Source: Streptomyces sp. S4.7 (GTDB taxonomy: Bacteria; Actinomycetota; Actinomycetes; Streptomycetales; Streptomycetaceae). From it: 64,000 nucleotides of DNA. The stretch is from assembly GCF_010384365.1 (NCBI RefSeq), contig NZ_CP048397.1, positions 1,984,001 to 2,048,000 on the forward strand, read 5' to 3'. This document shows, piece by piece, positions 34,645-43,640 of this stretch; position 1 is the first letter of the stretch; each line of letters starts with the position of its first letter. The notes under the pieces were generated by a model. The model had not been told where the DNA came from and did not search any database. It worked only from the letters and a program-made list of their open reading frames with translations. A program made the translations under genes and the position numbers.

Positions 34645-35477
34645 GCGCCGGTCCCGACCCCCAGGTCCGGGCCGTGCGGCTCGGGCCCCGTTCCGTCGCC
34701 GCGCTCGTGCTCGTCAGCGCGATCGGGGTGATCGCCTTCGGGTGGCCGCTGCTCGCCGACTCCGCCTCCGGGCTCGCCCACTCCCGGGACGCGCCCTGGC
34801 TCTTCGCCGTGCTGCTCCCCCTCCTGGTCGCCGTCGTCGTCGCGACGATCGCCGACTCCGGCCTGGACGCCAAGGCGGTCGCCATGCTGGGCGTGCTGGC
34901 CGCCGTCGGCGCCGCGCTGCGTCCGATCGGCGCGGGGACGGCCGGTCTGGAGCCGATGTTCTTCCTGATGGTGCTGAGCGGCCGGGTGCTGGGCCCCGGC
35001 TTCGGTTTCGTACTCGGCGCGGTCACGATGTTCGCCTCCGCGCTGCTGACCGGCGGCGTCGGGCCGTGGATGCCGTTCCAGATGCTGTCGATGGGCTGGT
35101 TCACGATGGGCGCGGGGCTGCTGCCGGGCCCGGACCGGCTGCGCGGACGCGGCGAGTCGCTGATGCTCGCCGCGTACGGGGCCCTCGCCGGCTTCGCGTA
35201 CGGCACGATCATGAATCTCCAGGGCTGGACCTATATCGGCGGGCTCTCCTCCGGGATCTCGTTCCGGCCGGGCGACCCGGTCCACGAGAACCTGGTCCGC
35301 TTCCTGGCGTACTGCGCGGCGACATCGTTCGGCTGGGACCTGGGGCGGGCGGTGCTCACCGTCGTCCTGACACTGACGATCGGCGCCACCGTCCTCAAGG
35401 CGCTGCGCCGGGCCACCCGGCGGGCCGCGTTCGACGCGGAGGTCGCCTTCGAGGAACCGGCCGAACCCGCGCGCTGA
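34641..35477 (+). CDS. ECF transporter substrate-binding membrane component (EcfS)
   Basis: This 278-residue membrane protein has about six segments and the shape of ECF S components (GTAGLEPMFFLMVLSGRVLGPGFGFVLGAVTMFASALLTGGVGPWMPFQMLSMGW is the characteristic central region, spanning roughly residues 90-155). Riboswitch control and operon order suggest cobalamin, cobinamide or a related compound as ligand, not cobalt, because CbiM/CbiN-type features are absent. The ATG overlaps the ATPase stop. It ends 15 bases before the convergent acetyltransferase. Confidence 0.87.
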   Translation: MSAGPDPQVRAVRLGPRSVAALVLVSAIGVIAFGWPLLADSASGLAHSRDAPWLFAVLLPLLVAVVVATIADSGLDAKAVAMLGVLAAVGAALRPIGAGTAGLEPMFFLMVLSGRVLGPGFGFVLGAVTMFASALLTGGVGPWMPFQMLSMGWFTMGAGLLPGPDRLRGRGESLMLAAYGALAGFAYGTIMNLQGWTYIGGLSSGISFRPGDPVHENLVRFLAYCAATSFGWDLGRAVLTVVLTLTIGATVLKALRRATRRAAFDAEVAFEEPAEPAR

Positions 35478-35492
35478 GCCGGGCGTCGGGCG

Positions 35493-35978
35493 TCAGTCGG
35501 CGCGGCCCGGCTCCAACTCCAGTACCCCCACCGTCTGGTCCCCGCTCGTCTCCCCCGTCAGCCGGAACCCGAGCCCCAGATAGAAGCGTTCGGGCCCTTC
35601 GTCGCCCGGCTCCCACGTGACGGTCAGCCGGGTGCCGCCGCGCCGGCGGATCTCGGCGGCCACGGTCCCGACCGCGAAGCGGCCGTAGCCGCGCCCCTGT
35701 TCACCGGCCGCGATGTTGAGACGCCACAGGCCCGAGCGGATGTCCTTGCCCGTCCCGTCGCCCGCGAAGTCGATGTCGAAGAAGGCCATCAGGAAGCCGA
35801 CGGTCCGGTCACCGTCGACGATGAGCCGGGGCCAGGCGACGCCCGGGTGGACGTACGCCTCGGCGAGGGACTTCACGACGGGGGCGACCAAGTGCCCCTG
35901 GTCGGGGCGGACCTTGACGCCGAGCGCGGCGTCGAGGTTGTCGGGGGTGATCTTCTCCAGCCGGAGCGCGGTTGTCAT
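35493..35978 (-). CDS. GNAT family N-acetyltransferase
   Basis: This 161-residue protein has the GNAT fold with the acetyl-CoA-binding motif A in LWRLNIAAGEQGRGYGRFAVGTVAAEIRRRG (Q-x2-G-x-G/A). A preceding PRLIVDGDRTVGFLMAFFDI strand and a FYLGLGFRLTGE end typical of spermidine/aminoglycoside-like acetyltransferases are also visible. The substrate is unknown. The ATG at 35976-35978 is the family-like start (MTTALRLEKITPDNL). Confidence 0.9.
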   Translation of the reverse strand: MTTALRLEKITPDNLDAALGVKVRPDQGHLVAPVVKSLAEAYVHPGVAWPRLIVDGDRTVGFLMAFFDIDFAGDGTGKDIRSGLWRLNIAAGEQGRGYGRFAVGTVAAEIRRRGGTRLTVTWEPGDEGPERFYLGLGFRLTGETSGDQTVGVLELEPGRAD

Positions 35979-36008
35979 CCGAGAACGATAGAAGTCCGCG
36001 CCGAGCGA

Positions 36009-38165
36009 TCAAGTGATATATCGGGCCGCCGACCTCGTGGCCGCGTCCCGCTCCCCCGGCCCGCTCTCGCCGTCCTCCTCCGGGTCCTCCCCGTCCGCGG
36101 TCCTCAGCCCCGTGACGGCTCCCGGCACTTCCACGGGCCCCGGCTTCAGCGTCGGCCGCACCGCACGCCGGAGCCTGCGCGGCCCCGACAGGACGTACGT
36201 GAGGGTGAAGCCCGCGCCCACGACGACCGCGCCGCCCACCGCGTCCAGCACCCAGTGGTTGGCCGTGGCGACGATCGCGCAGACGGTGAAGAGGGGGTGG
36301 AGCAGCCCCAGCAGCTTCATCCACATCTTGGGCGCCAGCAGCACGATCACGATCCCGCACCACAGCGACCAGCCGAAGTGCAGCGACGGCATCGCCGCGT
36401 ACTGGTTGGTGATGGTGGTCATCGGACCGTAGTCCGGGTTCGCGAGGTCCTGCGGGCCGTGCACCGTGTCGATGTAGTCCAGGCCCGGCATCAGCCGCGG
36501 CGGTGCCAGCGGGTAGAGCCAGAAGCCGAGCAGCGCGAGCAGCGTGGCGAAGGCCAGCGAGGCGCGCGCCCAGCGGTAGTCGGCGGGCCGCCGTACGTAC
36601 AGCACGGCGAGGATGGCCAGCGGCACGACGAAGTGGAACGAGGTGTAGTAGAAGTCGAAGAATCCTTCCGCCCAACTCGCCTTCACCACCGCGTGGTTGA
36701 CCCAGTGCTCGATGTCGATGCCGAGCGCTTCCTCTATGGCGATGACCTGGTGGGCGTGCGACTCGGCGGCCTCGCGTCCACCGGTGGCGGCGGCCCGGAT
36801 GTGCGAGTAGACGGAGTAGCCGACGCGGATGGCGAGCAGTTCGAGCAGCAGGTTCGGCCGGGTGACCAGGCGCCGCCAGAACGGCGCGAGCGGGACGCGT
36901 CTGAAGCGCGCGGCGACGGGCGTCGCGTACTCGGTCTCGATCGGCCGGTCGAAGTACGGCGACGTGCGCGTCTGGAAGGGTACGGCGCAGGCGGCGGCCA
37001 GGGCCGTGATCAGCAGCACGTTGTCCCGCACCGGGTGCAGGAGCGTCATGTTCGGCAGCATCATCTTGCCGGGCAGCGTCATGACTATCACCACGACCGC
37101 CGGCCACACGGGCCGGTCCGCGGCCCGGGTGCCGACCCGGCCGGCGAGCGCGAGCAGCAGCCACAGCAGCTGGTGCTGCCACGCGGTGGGTGACACGGCG
37201 ACCGCCACGCAGCCGGTGATCGCGACGGCCAGCAGCAGCTGCCCGTCCAGGGCGTAGCGCGCGGCGCGCCGCAGCCCGACGAAGCAGACGGCCGCGGCCA
37301 GCACGGCGAACAGCGCGATCTCCAGGGGCCCTTCGAGGCCCATGCGCAACAGCGCGCCGTGCAGGGACTGGTTGGCGAGGCTGTCCGGGCTCTCGCCGAG
37401 GCCCGCGCCCGCGAGATGGCGGGTCACATAGGTCCAGGTGTCGCTCGGCAGCACCACCCAGGCGAGAGCGGTGCAGGCCGCGAACGTGCCGGCCGTGGTG
37501 ACGGCCTGGCGTCTGCGGCCGGTGAGCCAGAGCAGCGGGGCGAACAGCAGCACCGCGGGCTGGAGGGCGGCGCCGAGACCGATGAGGACACCGGGGCCGG
37601 GTTCGCCCCGGTCGCCGCGCGCGACGAAGAACCCGAGGAGGACGAGAAGCACCGGGATGATGCTGGTCTGGCCGAGGTGGAAGCTGTTGCGGACCGGCAG
37701 GGACAGCATGAGCAGGCTGATGGCGACGGGAGCGGCGAGAAGCCTCGTACGGCGCGAGACGGGGCCCGGTACGGCGCGCGCGGCGACGAGGCCGAGTGCG
37801 ACGACGAGCAGGAGTGTGCCGAGGGTCCAGGCGACCCCGAGGGCGTGTTCGGCGGCGCGGCCCAGTGGTTTGAGCACGAGGCCGGCGAAGGGGGTGCCGG
37901 TGAACTTCCCGCTCTCGTAGAGCGAGCCCGACACGTGCAGTACGCCGTTCTCCCCGATCCAGGTCTCCAGATCGAGCAGCCGCTCGCCGGGGGGCAGCCG
38001 CAGGACGGCCACCGCCTGCCGTACCGCGAGACCGGCCGCGAGGGCCCAGAGCACCGCGCGTGCGACTCCGTACCCGCTGCCTGTCACCGTGCTGCCCCGC
38101 ACACCCTGCTCCGCATTCGCCACGCCGCGCCGACCCTCCGTTTCCAACCCTCGACCCTGGGTCAT
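36009..38165 (-). CDS. Bifunctional GT87 mannosyltransferase-like / PAP2 phosphatase fusion
   Basis: This 718-residue polytopic membrane protein joins two modules. Residues 25-410 form a GT-C polyprenyl-phosphate-dependent glycosyltransferase of family GT87 (DUF2029) with about ten membrane segments. Residues 430-670 form a PAP2 domain of the inositolphosphotransferase type with AAMPSLHFGWSL and VATANHWVLDAVGG, holding the two catalytic histidines and an Asp. The pair could assemble or recycle a lipid-linked mannoside at the outer membrane face; this is inference. The ATG at 38165 was taken because the longer upstream frame is antisense to the next gene. Confidence 0.88.
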   Translation of the reverse strand: MTQGRGLETEGRRGVANAEQGVRGSTVTGSGYGVARAVLWALAAGLAVRQAVAVLRLPPGERLLDLETWIGENGVLHVSGSLYESGKFTGTPFAGLVLKPLGRAAEHALGVAWTLGTLLLVVALGLVAARAVPGPVSRRTRLLAAPVAISLLMLSLPVRNSFHLGQTSIIPVLLVLLGFFVARGDRGEPGPGVLIGLGAALQPAVLLFAPLLWLTGRRRQAVTTAGTFAACTALAWVVLPSDTWTYVTRHLAGAGLGESPDSLANQSLHGALLRMGLEGPLEIALFAVLAAAVCFVGLRRAARYALDGQLLLAVAITGCVAVAVSPTAWQHQLLWLLLALAGRVGTRAADRPVWPAVVVIVMTLPGKMMLPNMTLLHPVRDNVLLITALAAACAVPFQTRTSPYFDRPIETEYATPVAARFRRVPLAPFWRRLVTRPNLLLELLAIRVGYSVYSHIRAAATGGREAAESHAHQVIAIEEALGIDIEHWVNHAVVKASWAEGFFDFYYTSFHFVVPLAILAVLYVRRPADYRWARASLAFATLLALLGFWLYPLAPPRLMPGLDYIDTVHGPQDLANPDYGPMTTITNQYAAMPSLHFGWSLWCGIVIVLLAPKMWMKLLGLLHPLFTVCAIVATANHWVLDAVGGAVVVGAGFTLTYVLSGPRRLRRAVRPTLKPGPVEVPGAVTGLRTADGEDPEEDGESGPGERDAATRSAARYIT

Positions 38166-38396
38166 GAGCCTCGCATTCCCCCACTGTGGAGACTCAGGCA
38201 ACCCCCTCTTCGCCTGAGTGTCATCCCTGTTTTGTCCAAATGCCGATGAAAGCACCGATGACACCACAGTCGACCGGCCGGGGCGCCGTGCCCCTCGGGT
38301 GCGGGGCCAGGAACCGTACCGGCGGCCGATGTCGTCTGAGGCGTTGGGTTGACGTGCCGGACGGACGGCGCGCGACACGGCTTGGGGGTACGGGGG

Positions 38397-39527
38397 ATGC
38401 GGGGCATGCCGGGCATACGGGGCACGCGACGGGCTCGACGGGCGCTTCTGGTGGTGTGCGCGCTGTTGTTGACACAGCTCGGGTCGCTGATCGCTCCGGC
38501 GTACGCGTGCGGCTGTGGCGCGATGGTGCCGGGCCGCCAGTCCACGATGGGGGTCGACCGGGAGACGTCGGTGGTGCGTTGGGACGGTGCCACGGAGCAG
38601 ATCGTGATGCGTTTCACGGTGAACGGGAACGCGCCGGAGGCCGCGTGGATCATGCCGGTGCCGGGCCGCGCGGAGGTGGAACTGGGCGATGCGGATCTCT
38701 TCGCCGAACTCGACGCCCTCACCGAGCCGGAGCGCCGTACCCGCCACTACTTCTGGCCGCGCGACGACGACTGGCCGTTCACCCCGGACGGCGACGGCCT
38801 GTCGGCCGGGGCGCCGCCGCCGGGCGACGCGGCGCCCCCGGTCGGGGTCGTCGGCCGCGAACGCCTCGGGGACTTCGACGTGGCACGCCTGGCGGCGACG
38901 GACCCCGGCGCACTGCGGGACTGGCTGGAGACGAACGGCTTCGAACTCCCGGTGGACCTCGCGGCGGGGCTGAGGCCGTATGTGGACCAGGAGTGGGAGT
39001 ACGTCGCGGTGCGGCTGGCCCCGGAGGAGGACGGCGCGACCCTGCGCGGGACGCTCGACCCGCTGCGGCTGACCTTCGAGAGCGACCGGCTGATCTACCC
39101 GATGCGCCTGTCCCGTCTGGCGGACCAGCCCCAGTCGCTGGGCCTGTACGTGCTGGCCGACCACCGGATGGAACCGCGCGCGTCGATCGGCGGGGACGAG
39201 CCGGAGATACGTTTCGCGGGCCGGGTCTCGGCCGGGGACTCACCGGCGCTGGGTGAACTGGCGGGCGAGGGAGGGACGTTCCTCACCGCGATCGACCAGT
39301 ACTTCCCGCGCCCCGAACGCATCGACGCGGACCACGAGTTGCGCGCGACGGCATCGGACACGCCGTACCGGCGGGTGTACTACGACGACGAGCTGCGCAT
39401 GTTCGCGGGCGTCCCGGCGTGGCTGGCGACGGTGGGCGGCGCGTTCGTGGCGCTGACGCTGCTGGTGGTGGGCTCCGCGGTGCTGCGGGTACGGCGCCGG
39501 GCGGCCGGCACGGCGCCGCGCCAGTGA
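38397..39527 (+). CDS. DUF2330 domain secreted protein with C-terminal anchor
   Basis: This 376-residue protein has a signal peptide ending APAYACGCG, where the CGCG cysteines begin the mature domain. The DUF2330 region ([43 protein letters not shown]) and a C-terminal membrane segment ([14 protein letters not shown]) follow. The function of DUF2330 is not known. The ATG at 38397 is one of several nearby (MRGMPGIRG); upstream ATG/GTG alternatives would only lengthen the pre-signal region. Confidence 0.82.
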   Translation: MRGMPGIRGTRRARRALLVVCALLLTQLGSLIAPAYACGCGAMVPGRQSTMGVDRETSVVRWDGATEQIVMRFTVNGNAPEAAWIMPVPGRAEVELGDADLFAELDALTEPERRTRHYFWPRDDDWPFTPDGDGLSAGAPPPGDAAPPVGVVGRERLGDFDVARLAATDPGALRDWLETNGFELPVDLAAGLRPYVDQEWEYVAVRLAPEEDGATLRGTLDPLRLTFESDRLIYPMRLSRLADQPQSLGLYVLADHRMEPRASIGGDEPEIRFAGRVSAGDSPALGELAGEGGTFLTAIDQYFPRPERIDADHELRATASDTPYRRVYYDDELRMFAGVPAWLATVGGAFVALTLLVVGSAVLRVRRRAAGTAPRQ

Positions 39528-39585
39528 CTCCGGCGCCCGCCGAAAGGCGTTTGGCGCGGCACGGGAGGGGCCCTACTGTGGCGCG

Positions 39586-40164
39586 ATGACGACTCGGATG
39601 ATCATTCTCAACGGCGGTTCTAGTTCGGGGAAGTCCGGGATCGTACGGTGTCTACAGGCCGTACTGCCGGACCCGTGGCTCGCGTTCGGGGTCGACTCGC
39701 TGGTCGACGCCATGCCCGCGAAGATGCACGGATCGGCCGAGGGGATCGAGTTCGCCGCGGACGGCCGAGTAGAGGTCGGGGCGCGGTTCGCGGCCCTGGA
39801 GGCGGCCTGGGCGGAGGGCGTGGTGGCCATGGCCCGCGCGGGCGCCAGGGTCGTCACCGACGACGTCTTCCTCGGCGGACCGGCGTCCCAGCGGCGTTGG
39901 GAGAAGGCTGTGGGCGGGATGGAAGTGCTGTGGGTCGGCGTCAGATGTGACGCCGCGGTCGCGGCGGGCCGCGAGATCGCCCGGGGAGACCGGGCCCGCG
40001 GAATGGCCGAGTCACAGGCGGAGCTGGTCCATGAGGGCGTGCGCTACGACCTGGAGGTGGACACGACGCACACGGAGTCCCTCAGCTGCGCGCGAACGAT
40101 CGCGTCGCGCGTCGCGCCCGTCGCCCGACTCTCCCCCGGGCTCGACCCCCACCGCGGTCGGTAG
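39586..40164 (+). CDS. Chloramphenicol phosphotransferase (CPT)-like kinase
   Basis: This 192-residue protein closely follows the chloramphenicol 3-O-phosphotransferase of Streptomyces venezuelae: [19 protein letters not shown] (P-loop), [36 protein letters not shown] (with the acidic residues near the active site) and [27 protein letters not shown]. Members inactivate chloramphenicol by phosphorylation, but no chloramphenicol biosynthetic genes are in this window. The ATG at 39586 has weak upstream purines. An HxlR regulator begins 30 bases after it. Confidence 0.92.
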   Translation: MTTRMIILNGGSSSGKSGIVRCLQAVLPDPWLAFGVDSLVDAMPAKMHGSAEGIEFAADGRVEVGARFAALEAAWAEGVVAMARAGARVVTDDVFLGGPASQRRWEKAVGGMEVLWVGVRCDAAVAAGREIARGDRARGMAESQAELVHEGVRYDLEVDTTHTESLSCARTIASRVAPVARLSPGLDPHRGR

Positions 40165-40193
40165 GGTCGGGGTAGGCACGTCTCAGGGGGCGA

Positions 40194-40664
40194 ATGGTGA
40201 CATCGGCACGGCGTGGTCCCTACTTCTGCGGCATCGACGCGGCGATGGACGTGGTCAGCGGCAAGTGGAAGTCCCTGATCCTCTGGGAGTTGCACCACTA
40301 CGGCGTACGCAGGTTCGGCGAGCTCCGGCGCGGTCTGCCGGGTGTCAGCGAGAAGATGCTGATCCAGCATCTGCGGGAGATGGAGGAAGACGGGCTCGTG
40401 CATCGTGAGGTGTACCGGGAGGTGCCGCCGAAGGTCGAGTACTCCCTGACGGAGCACGGCGTCTCGCTCAACACCGCCCTGACCTCCCTGGGGGAATGGG
40501 GCACCGAACGCATACGGCGGATCGGGGCCGAGAAGATCTCCGCCGACGCGGCCGCGACCGCGACCGCACGGCGATGGAAGCGGTCGGGGGCCGCGGAGGC
40601 GCTCTCCGCGCAGCGTGCGGATCGCCCGGGTCGCGAACAGCGCCATGCGGCCCCCGTGCCATGA
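40194..40664 (+). CDS. HxlR family transcriptional regulator
   Basis: This 156-residue winged-helix regulator has the HxlR signature: an early Cys (YFCGIDAAMDVVSGKWKSLILWELHHYG), RRFGELRRGLPGVSEKMLIQHLREMEEDGLV and REVPPKVEYSLTEHG. A 50-residue basic C-terminal tail is not typical. Early cysteines in this family sometimes sense oxidants or electrophiles. A perfect 42-base palindrome follows its stop. The target is unknown; the neighbouring CPT-like gene is possible. Confidence 0.87.
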   Translation: MVTSARRGPYFCGIDAAMDVVSGKWKSLILWELHHYGVRRFGELRRGLPGVSEKMLIQHLREMEEDGLVHREVYREVPPKVEYSLTEHGVSLNTALTSLGEWGTERIRRIGAEKISADAAATATARRWKRSGAAEALSAQRADRPGREQRHAAPVP

Positions 40665-40705
40665 CGCCGGGGGGCAGGTACCGATCGGTACCTGCCCCCC
40701 GGCGT
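40664..40705. terminator. Perfect 42-base palindrome, bidirectional terminator
   Basis: ACGCCGGGGGGCAGGTACCGA pairs with TCGGTACCTGCCCCCCGGCGT, 21 bases each, with no spacer. It lies exactly between the stop of the HxlR gene and the end of the convergent serpin gene, which is what a terminator shared by two convergent genes should look like. Confidence 0.85.
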
Positions 40706-40723
40706 GGAGAGACCAACCACGCG

Positions 40724-41854
40724 TCACTCCCCCACCACCGGCCCGCGAGGCGCACTCGCCTGCCAGGCCGTGAACAGGGGCACCTCGCCCGTGCCGTCCA
40801 GGACCACCACGCCGAACGGCCGGTCGAAGGCGATCGGCGCCACGCGCGGCGGCCGGGACATCCCGGCCGCCCGCATCATGATCACCGTCACCGCCGCCGC
40901 CTCGACGCCCAGTTCGGCGACCTTGACCACCGCTTCCTGGACGACCTTCTCGATCTTGAGCGGTTCCGGCGACAGGGCCGAGAAGTCCGCGTGGTCGGTC
41001 GTCGCGTACCTCACTCCGAGCGCCGCCAGTTGGGGCGTGATCTCCATCGTCGTACGGAGTTCGAGCCGCGGCAGCGCGACGGCGATCATCTCCGTGTCGA
41101 TCGGGGCGCGGCGCTCCTTAGGCGCCCATCCGGCGGCGAGGACGTCCGCCGCCCTCGCGCCCTCCTCCCCCAGCACGAACCGCACGCGTACTGCGGACTC
41201 GCCGCCCTCGCAGCGCAGTTCGACCACCTGCGTGCCCTCCACCGTCCATCCGGAGCCCGCACCGAGGTGCTGGTGCATGGTCGGTACCCGACTCACCGAT
41301 CCGGCCGCGTCCGTGAAGGGCCGGTCGGAGGTGGCGTTCCCCTCGAAGGGCATGGCCCAACGCGCCTTCAGCGCGAGGACGTTGACCAGGGCGAGCAGGG
41401 AGTTCTCGTCGATCTCCACCGGCAGTTCCTCGATCAGCCCGCCGGTCGCCTCCCGTACCCACGCGTCGATCTCGGCCGGGTCCATGTGCCCGAATCGGAT
41501 GTCGGGCAGCGCTTCGCGGTACGCGCGGTAGACCGGGGTACGGCTCCACACCCGGGTGGCCACGCCCAGTTGTCGGGTCCCCGCGAGCGCTCTGGCGCTG
41601 TCTGTCACGGCCCCGGCGACACCTCCTTCGGCGACGTCCGTCCCGTCGAGCCCCAGCAGCGCCTCCAGCTCCCCGGCGGTCTCCCCCCGCGCCCCCGCGG
41701 TCACCGCGCCGAGCGCCAGCCACAGTCCGGCGGGCGAGCAGACGAAGTCGCCGTCCACCGCGTGCTGTTCACCTTCGCCGCGCACCCGCAGCCATCGCTC
41801 GGCGAGTGCCCGCATCGCCCCGGCATGTGTCGTCAGTCCTGTCGCCTGTCCCAT
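40724..41854 (-). CDS. Serpin family protein
   Basis: This 376-residue protein has the serpin fold. The N-terminal helix region is followed by FVCSPAGLWLALGAVTAGARGETAGELEALL, the breach/shutter LVNVLALKARWAMPF, and a reactive-centre region EAAAVTVIMMRAAGMSRPP that leads into the signature IAFDRPFGVVVLDGTGEVPLFTAW. The hinge EAAAVT is typical of inhibitory serpins; the cleavage site is probably within RAAGMSR. There is no signal peptide, so an intracellular role is likely. Serpins are uncommon in bacteria and act as suicide inhibitors of serine or cysteine proteases. Confidence 0.92.
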   Translation of the reverse strand: MGQATGLTTHAGAMRALAERWLRVRGEGEQHAVDGDFVCSPAGLWLALGAVTAGARGETAGELEALLGLDGTDVAEGGVAGAVTDSARALAGTRQLGVATRVWSRTPVYRAYREALPDIRFGHMDPAEIDAWVREATGGLIEELPVEIDENSLLALVNVLALKARWAMPFEGNATSDRPFTDAAGSVSRVPTMHQHLGAGSGWTVEGTQVVELRCEGGESAVRVRFVLGEEGARAADVLAAGWAPKERRAPIDTEMIAVALPRLELRTTMEITPQLAALGVRYATTDHADFSALSPEPLKIEKVVQEAVVKVAELGVEAAAVTVIMMRAAGMSRPPRVAPIAFDRPFGVVVLDGTGEVPLFTAWQASAPRGPVVGE

Positions 41855-41957
41855 GCCTCGACCCTACGACGGGCACCACCCGCCCGTCGGAGCCCGACCC
41901 CGCCCCCCGGCATGCCAAGGTTGACCGCAGAGGTCCCACCGACCGGCCGGAGGCGCC

Positions 41958-42302
41958 GTGACCGGGCGGACGAAGTCGCGCGCGATCACACCCGACTGCC
42001 CGGCCCCGGAGGCTCTGGCCGCGTTCTACCGGCAGGCCACCGGCTTCGAGCCGCATCCGGGGTCGTTGGGCGCGGCGAAACCGGATCACCAACCCCATGA
42101 CGGATGGCGGGTCTTCACCGATCCGGCCGGGCACCCCTTCTGCGCCGTGCTGCGGGCCCGACCGCCAACCGTGGTCAACAACAGGGCTGTTGAGCACAGG
42201 ACATCGCCGGACGGACCGCAATCGGTCCGTCCGGCGATCGAGGTCGGCCGTGTCCCAACACGGCTTCCTCGGCTTCTCAGATCCGGAGCAGCCGCTCCGT
42301 GA
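41958..42302 (+). pseudogene. VOC/glyoxalase-like protein remnant, internally deleted
   Basis: The frame starts with GTG at 41958 (GGAGG upstream). The beginning resembles the first strand-helix of a vicinal-oxygen-chelate protein (ITPDCPAPEALAAFYRQATGFEPHPGS) and a later part resembles the C-terminal strand (DGWRVFTDPAGHPFCAVLR). The roughly 65-75 residues that should lie between them are absent, leaving only LGAAKPDHQPH. The frame then runs on without family resemblance to 42302, through a terminator hairpin. It is likely a decayed gene. Confidence 0.6.
42203..42238. terminator. Hairpin terminator between convergent genes
   Basis: ATCGCCGGACGGACC and GGTCCGTCCGGCGAT are perfect 15-base arms with a six-base loop, located between the VOC remnant and the end of the minus-strand gene at 42277. 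Confidence 0.8.
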
Positions 42303-43026
42303 CCTCGCGATAGCTCCGCAGCGCGAGCCGCAGATCCTCCGTGTCGGCCGTCGACGCGCCGTTCCCGCCGCCGCCCGCGTCCCAGCTGTCGCGCAGATGG
42401 CGGGGCCGTTCGGCGAGGGCCGTCGTAAGGCGCTTGGCCGTCTCCTCCAGTACGTCCGCCGCTTCCTCGACCGAGCGCCTGGGCCCGTCGATGAAGGTGG
42501 ACAGGGCCTCCTGGAGGCGCAGGTTCAGCCTGTCGCACTCGTCCTGGGGGATCAGCCGGGGCGTCTGCGCCGGGGTGGACTCCGGCGTACGGCCGGGCAC
42601 CGTCTCGCGCGCGGGCGCGCTCTGCGCCCCGGTGTCCCGGACCTCCGCCTCGTGCACGGGGTCCTGGACCGGAACCGCGAACGGATCCTTCTCCGGCCGC
42701 GCCGCGCTCGCGGGCGCTGCCTCGGGCGCTGCTTCGGACGGTGTCGCGGGCGCTGTGCCCGGCGGCGTCACAGGAGGCGCGACGGGCGGGGGCGCCGTGG
42801 GCCTCGCGGGCCGGCGCCCGGCGTCACGGCCGACACCGGCAGCGGCGGCCGGGTCGGACTCGGACAGCGGCACGACAGGCGTCGCGGGCTTGCTTCCGCG
42901 CTCGCTCCTGAGCGCGCGTTCCACCTTGCCCGCCACCGTCCGCCGGTCCTTGTCGGGCTCGTGCCCGGCGTCACCGGGGTCACCGGGGTTCTTCGCGTCC
43001 TTGGCCTCGTACGGGTCGTACGTCAT
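42277..43026 (-). CDS. Hypothetical protein, Pro/Ala-rich with helical C-terminus, 249 aa
   Basis: The N-terminal 160 residues are disordered and rich in Pro, Ala, Asp and Thr. The last 90 residues (RLNLRLQEALSTFIDGPRRSVEEAADVLEETAKRLTTALAERPRHLR) form a helical domain that resembles the corresponding part of the upstream gene product (FVDSPRQAVVEADKLIARLA). The ATG at 43024-43026 overlaps the upstream stop (TGATG). The two adjacent genes therefore look like a diverged pair sharing a short helical domain. Function unknown; no membrane segment. Confidence 0.72.
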   Translation of the reverse strand: MTYDPYEAKDAKNPGDPGDAGHEPDKDRRTVAGKVERALRSERGSKPATPVVPLSESDPAAAAGVGRDAGRRPARPTAPPPVAPPVTPPGTAPATPSEAAPEAAPASAARPEKDPFAVPVQDPVHEAEVRDTGAQSAPARETVPGRTPESTPAQTPRLIPQDECDRLNLRLQEALSTFIDGPRRSVEEAADVLEETAKRLTTALAERPRHLRDSWDAGGGGNGASTADTEDLRLALRSYREVTERLLRI

Positions 43027-43640
43027 CACACGCCACTTCCTTTGGGCCTCAGTGCGGCACTCCGGCCGGGGATGCCGGGACGGTGCCGGGGGCTGTCCTC
43101 CTTGGAGTCCAGGACCAGCCGTTCGAAGAGCTGACGGGCCTGGACCATCGCCTCGCGCAGTTCCTCGGTGCTCGCGTCGTGACCGGCGTCGGAGGCCGCG
43201 TGGTGCACCCGGCGGTAACCGTCCACCTGGTGCGCGTGGTGCACGGACAGGGCGTCGATGTGCTGGGAGTGCTCGTCCGCGTCCGGGAAGCCGCGGTCGG
43301 CCGCCAGCCGGGCGATCAGCTTGTCGGCCTCGACGACGGCCTGTCGCGGCGAGTCGACGAAACGCTCCTGGAGACCGGCCCAGTGGGCGACGTACTGGTC
43401 GCGCGCTTCGGCGGGCAGGGGGCGCGGACGCAGGTCGCCGTGGCGCCTGACCCGCTCGGTCAGCTCGTTCTCGGCGGCCTTGGCATCACCGTGGTGCCGG
43501 TTGACGGCGCGTTCGTACTCGGGGCCGAACCGCCGCTTCAGTCCGGCGCGTCCGCCACCCTTGCCGGTCCCGTACAGGACGGCGGCGACAGCGACGGCGA
43601 TCACCACGATCAGCGCGACGACGATCAGGACAGTGGACAT
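43026..43640 (-). CDS. Membrane-anchored helical protein, 204 aa
   Basis: An N-terminal membrane segment (VLIVVALIVVIAVAVAAVLYG) is followed by a cytosolic charged helical domain with KRRFGPEYERAVNRHHGDAKAAENELTERVRRH and AHWAGLQERFVDSPRQAVVEADKLIARLA. This organisation is common in streptomycetes, but I know no function. The ATG at 43640 (MSTVLIVVAL) was chosen because it places the membrane segment at the start; the longer frame has no coding character. It is translationally coupled to the next gene. Confidence 0.78.
   Translation of the reverse strand: MSTVLIVVALIVVIAVAVAAVLYGTGKGGGRAGLKRRFGPEYERAVNRHHGDAKAAENELTERVRRHGDLRPRPLPAEARDQYVAHWAGLQERFVDSPRQAVVEADKLIARLAADRGFPDADEHSQHIDALSVHHAHQVDGYRRVHHAASDAGHDASTEELREAMVQARQLFERLVLDSKEDSPRHRPGIPGRSAALRPKGSGV

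Noticed and set aside
38166-39164. A 330-codon N-terminal extension of the GT87-PAP2 protein
   Set aside because: It is antisense to the DUF2330 gene, which has a signal peptide and conserved motifs, and the extension has no domain.
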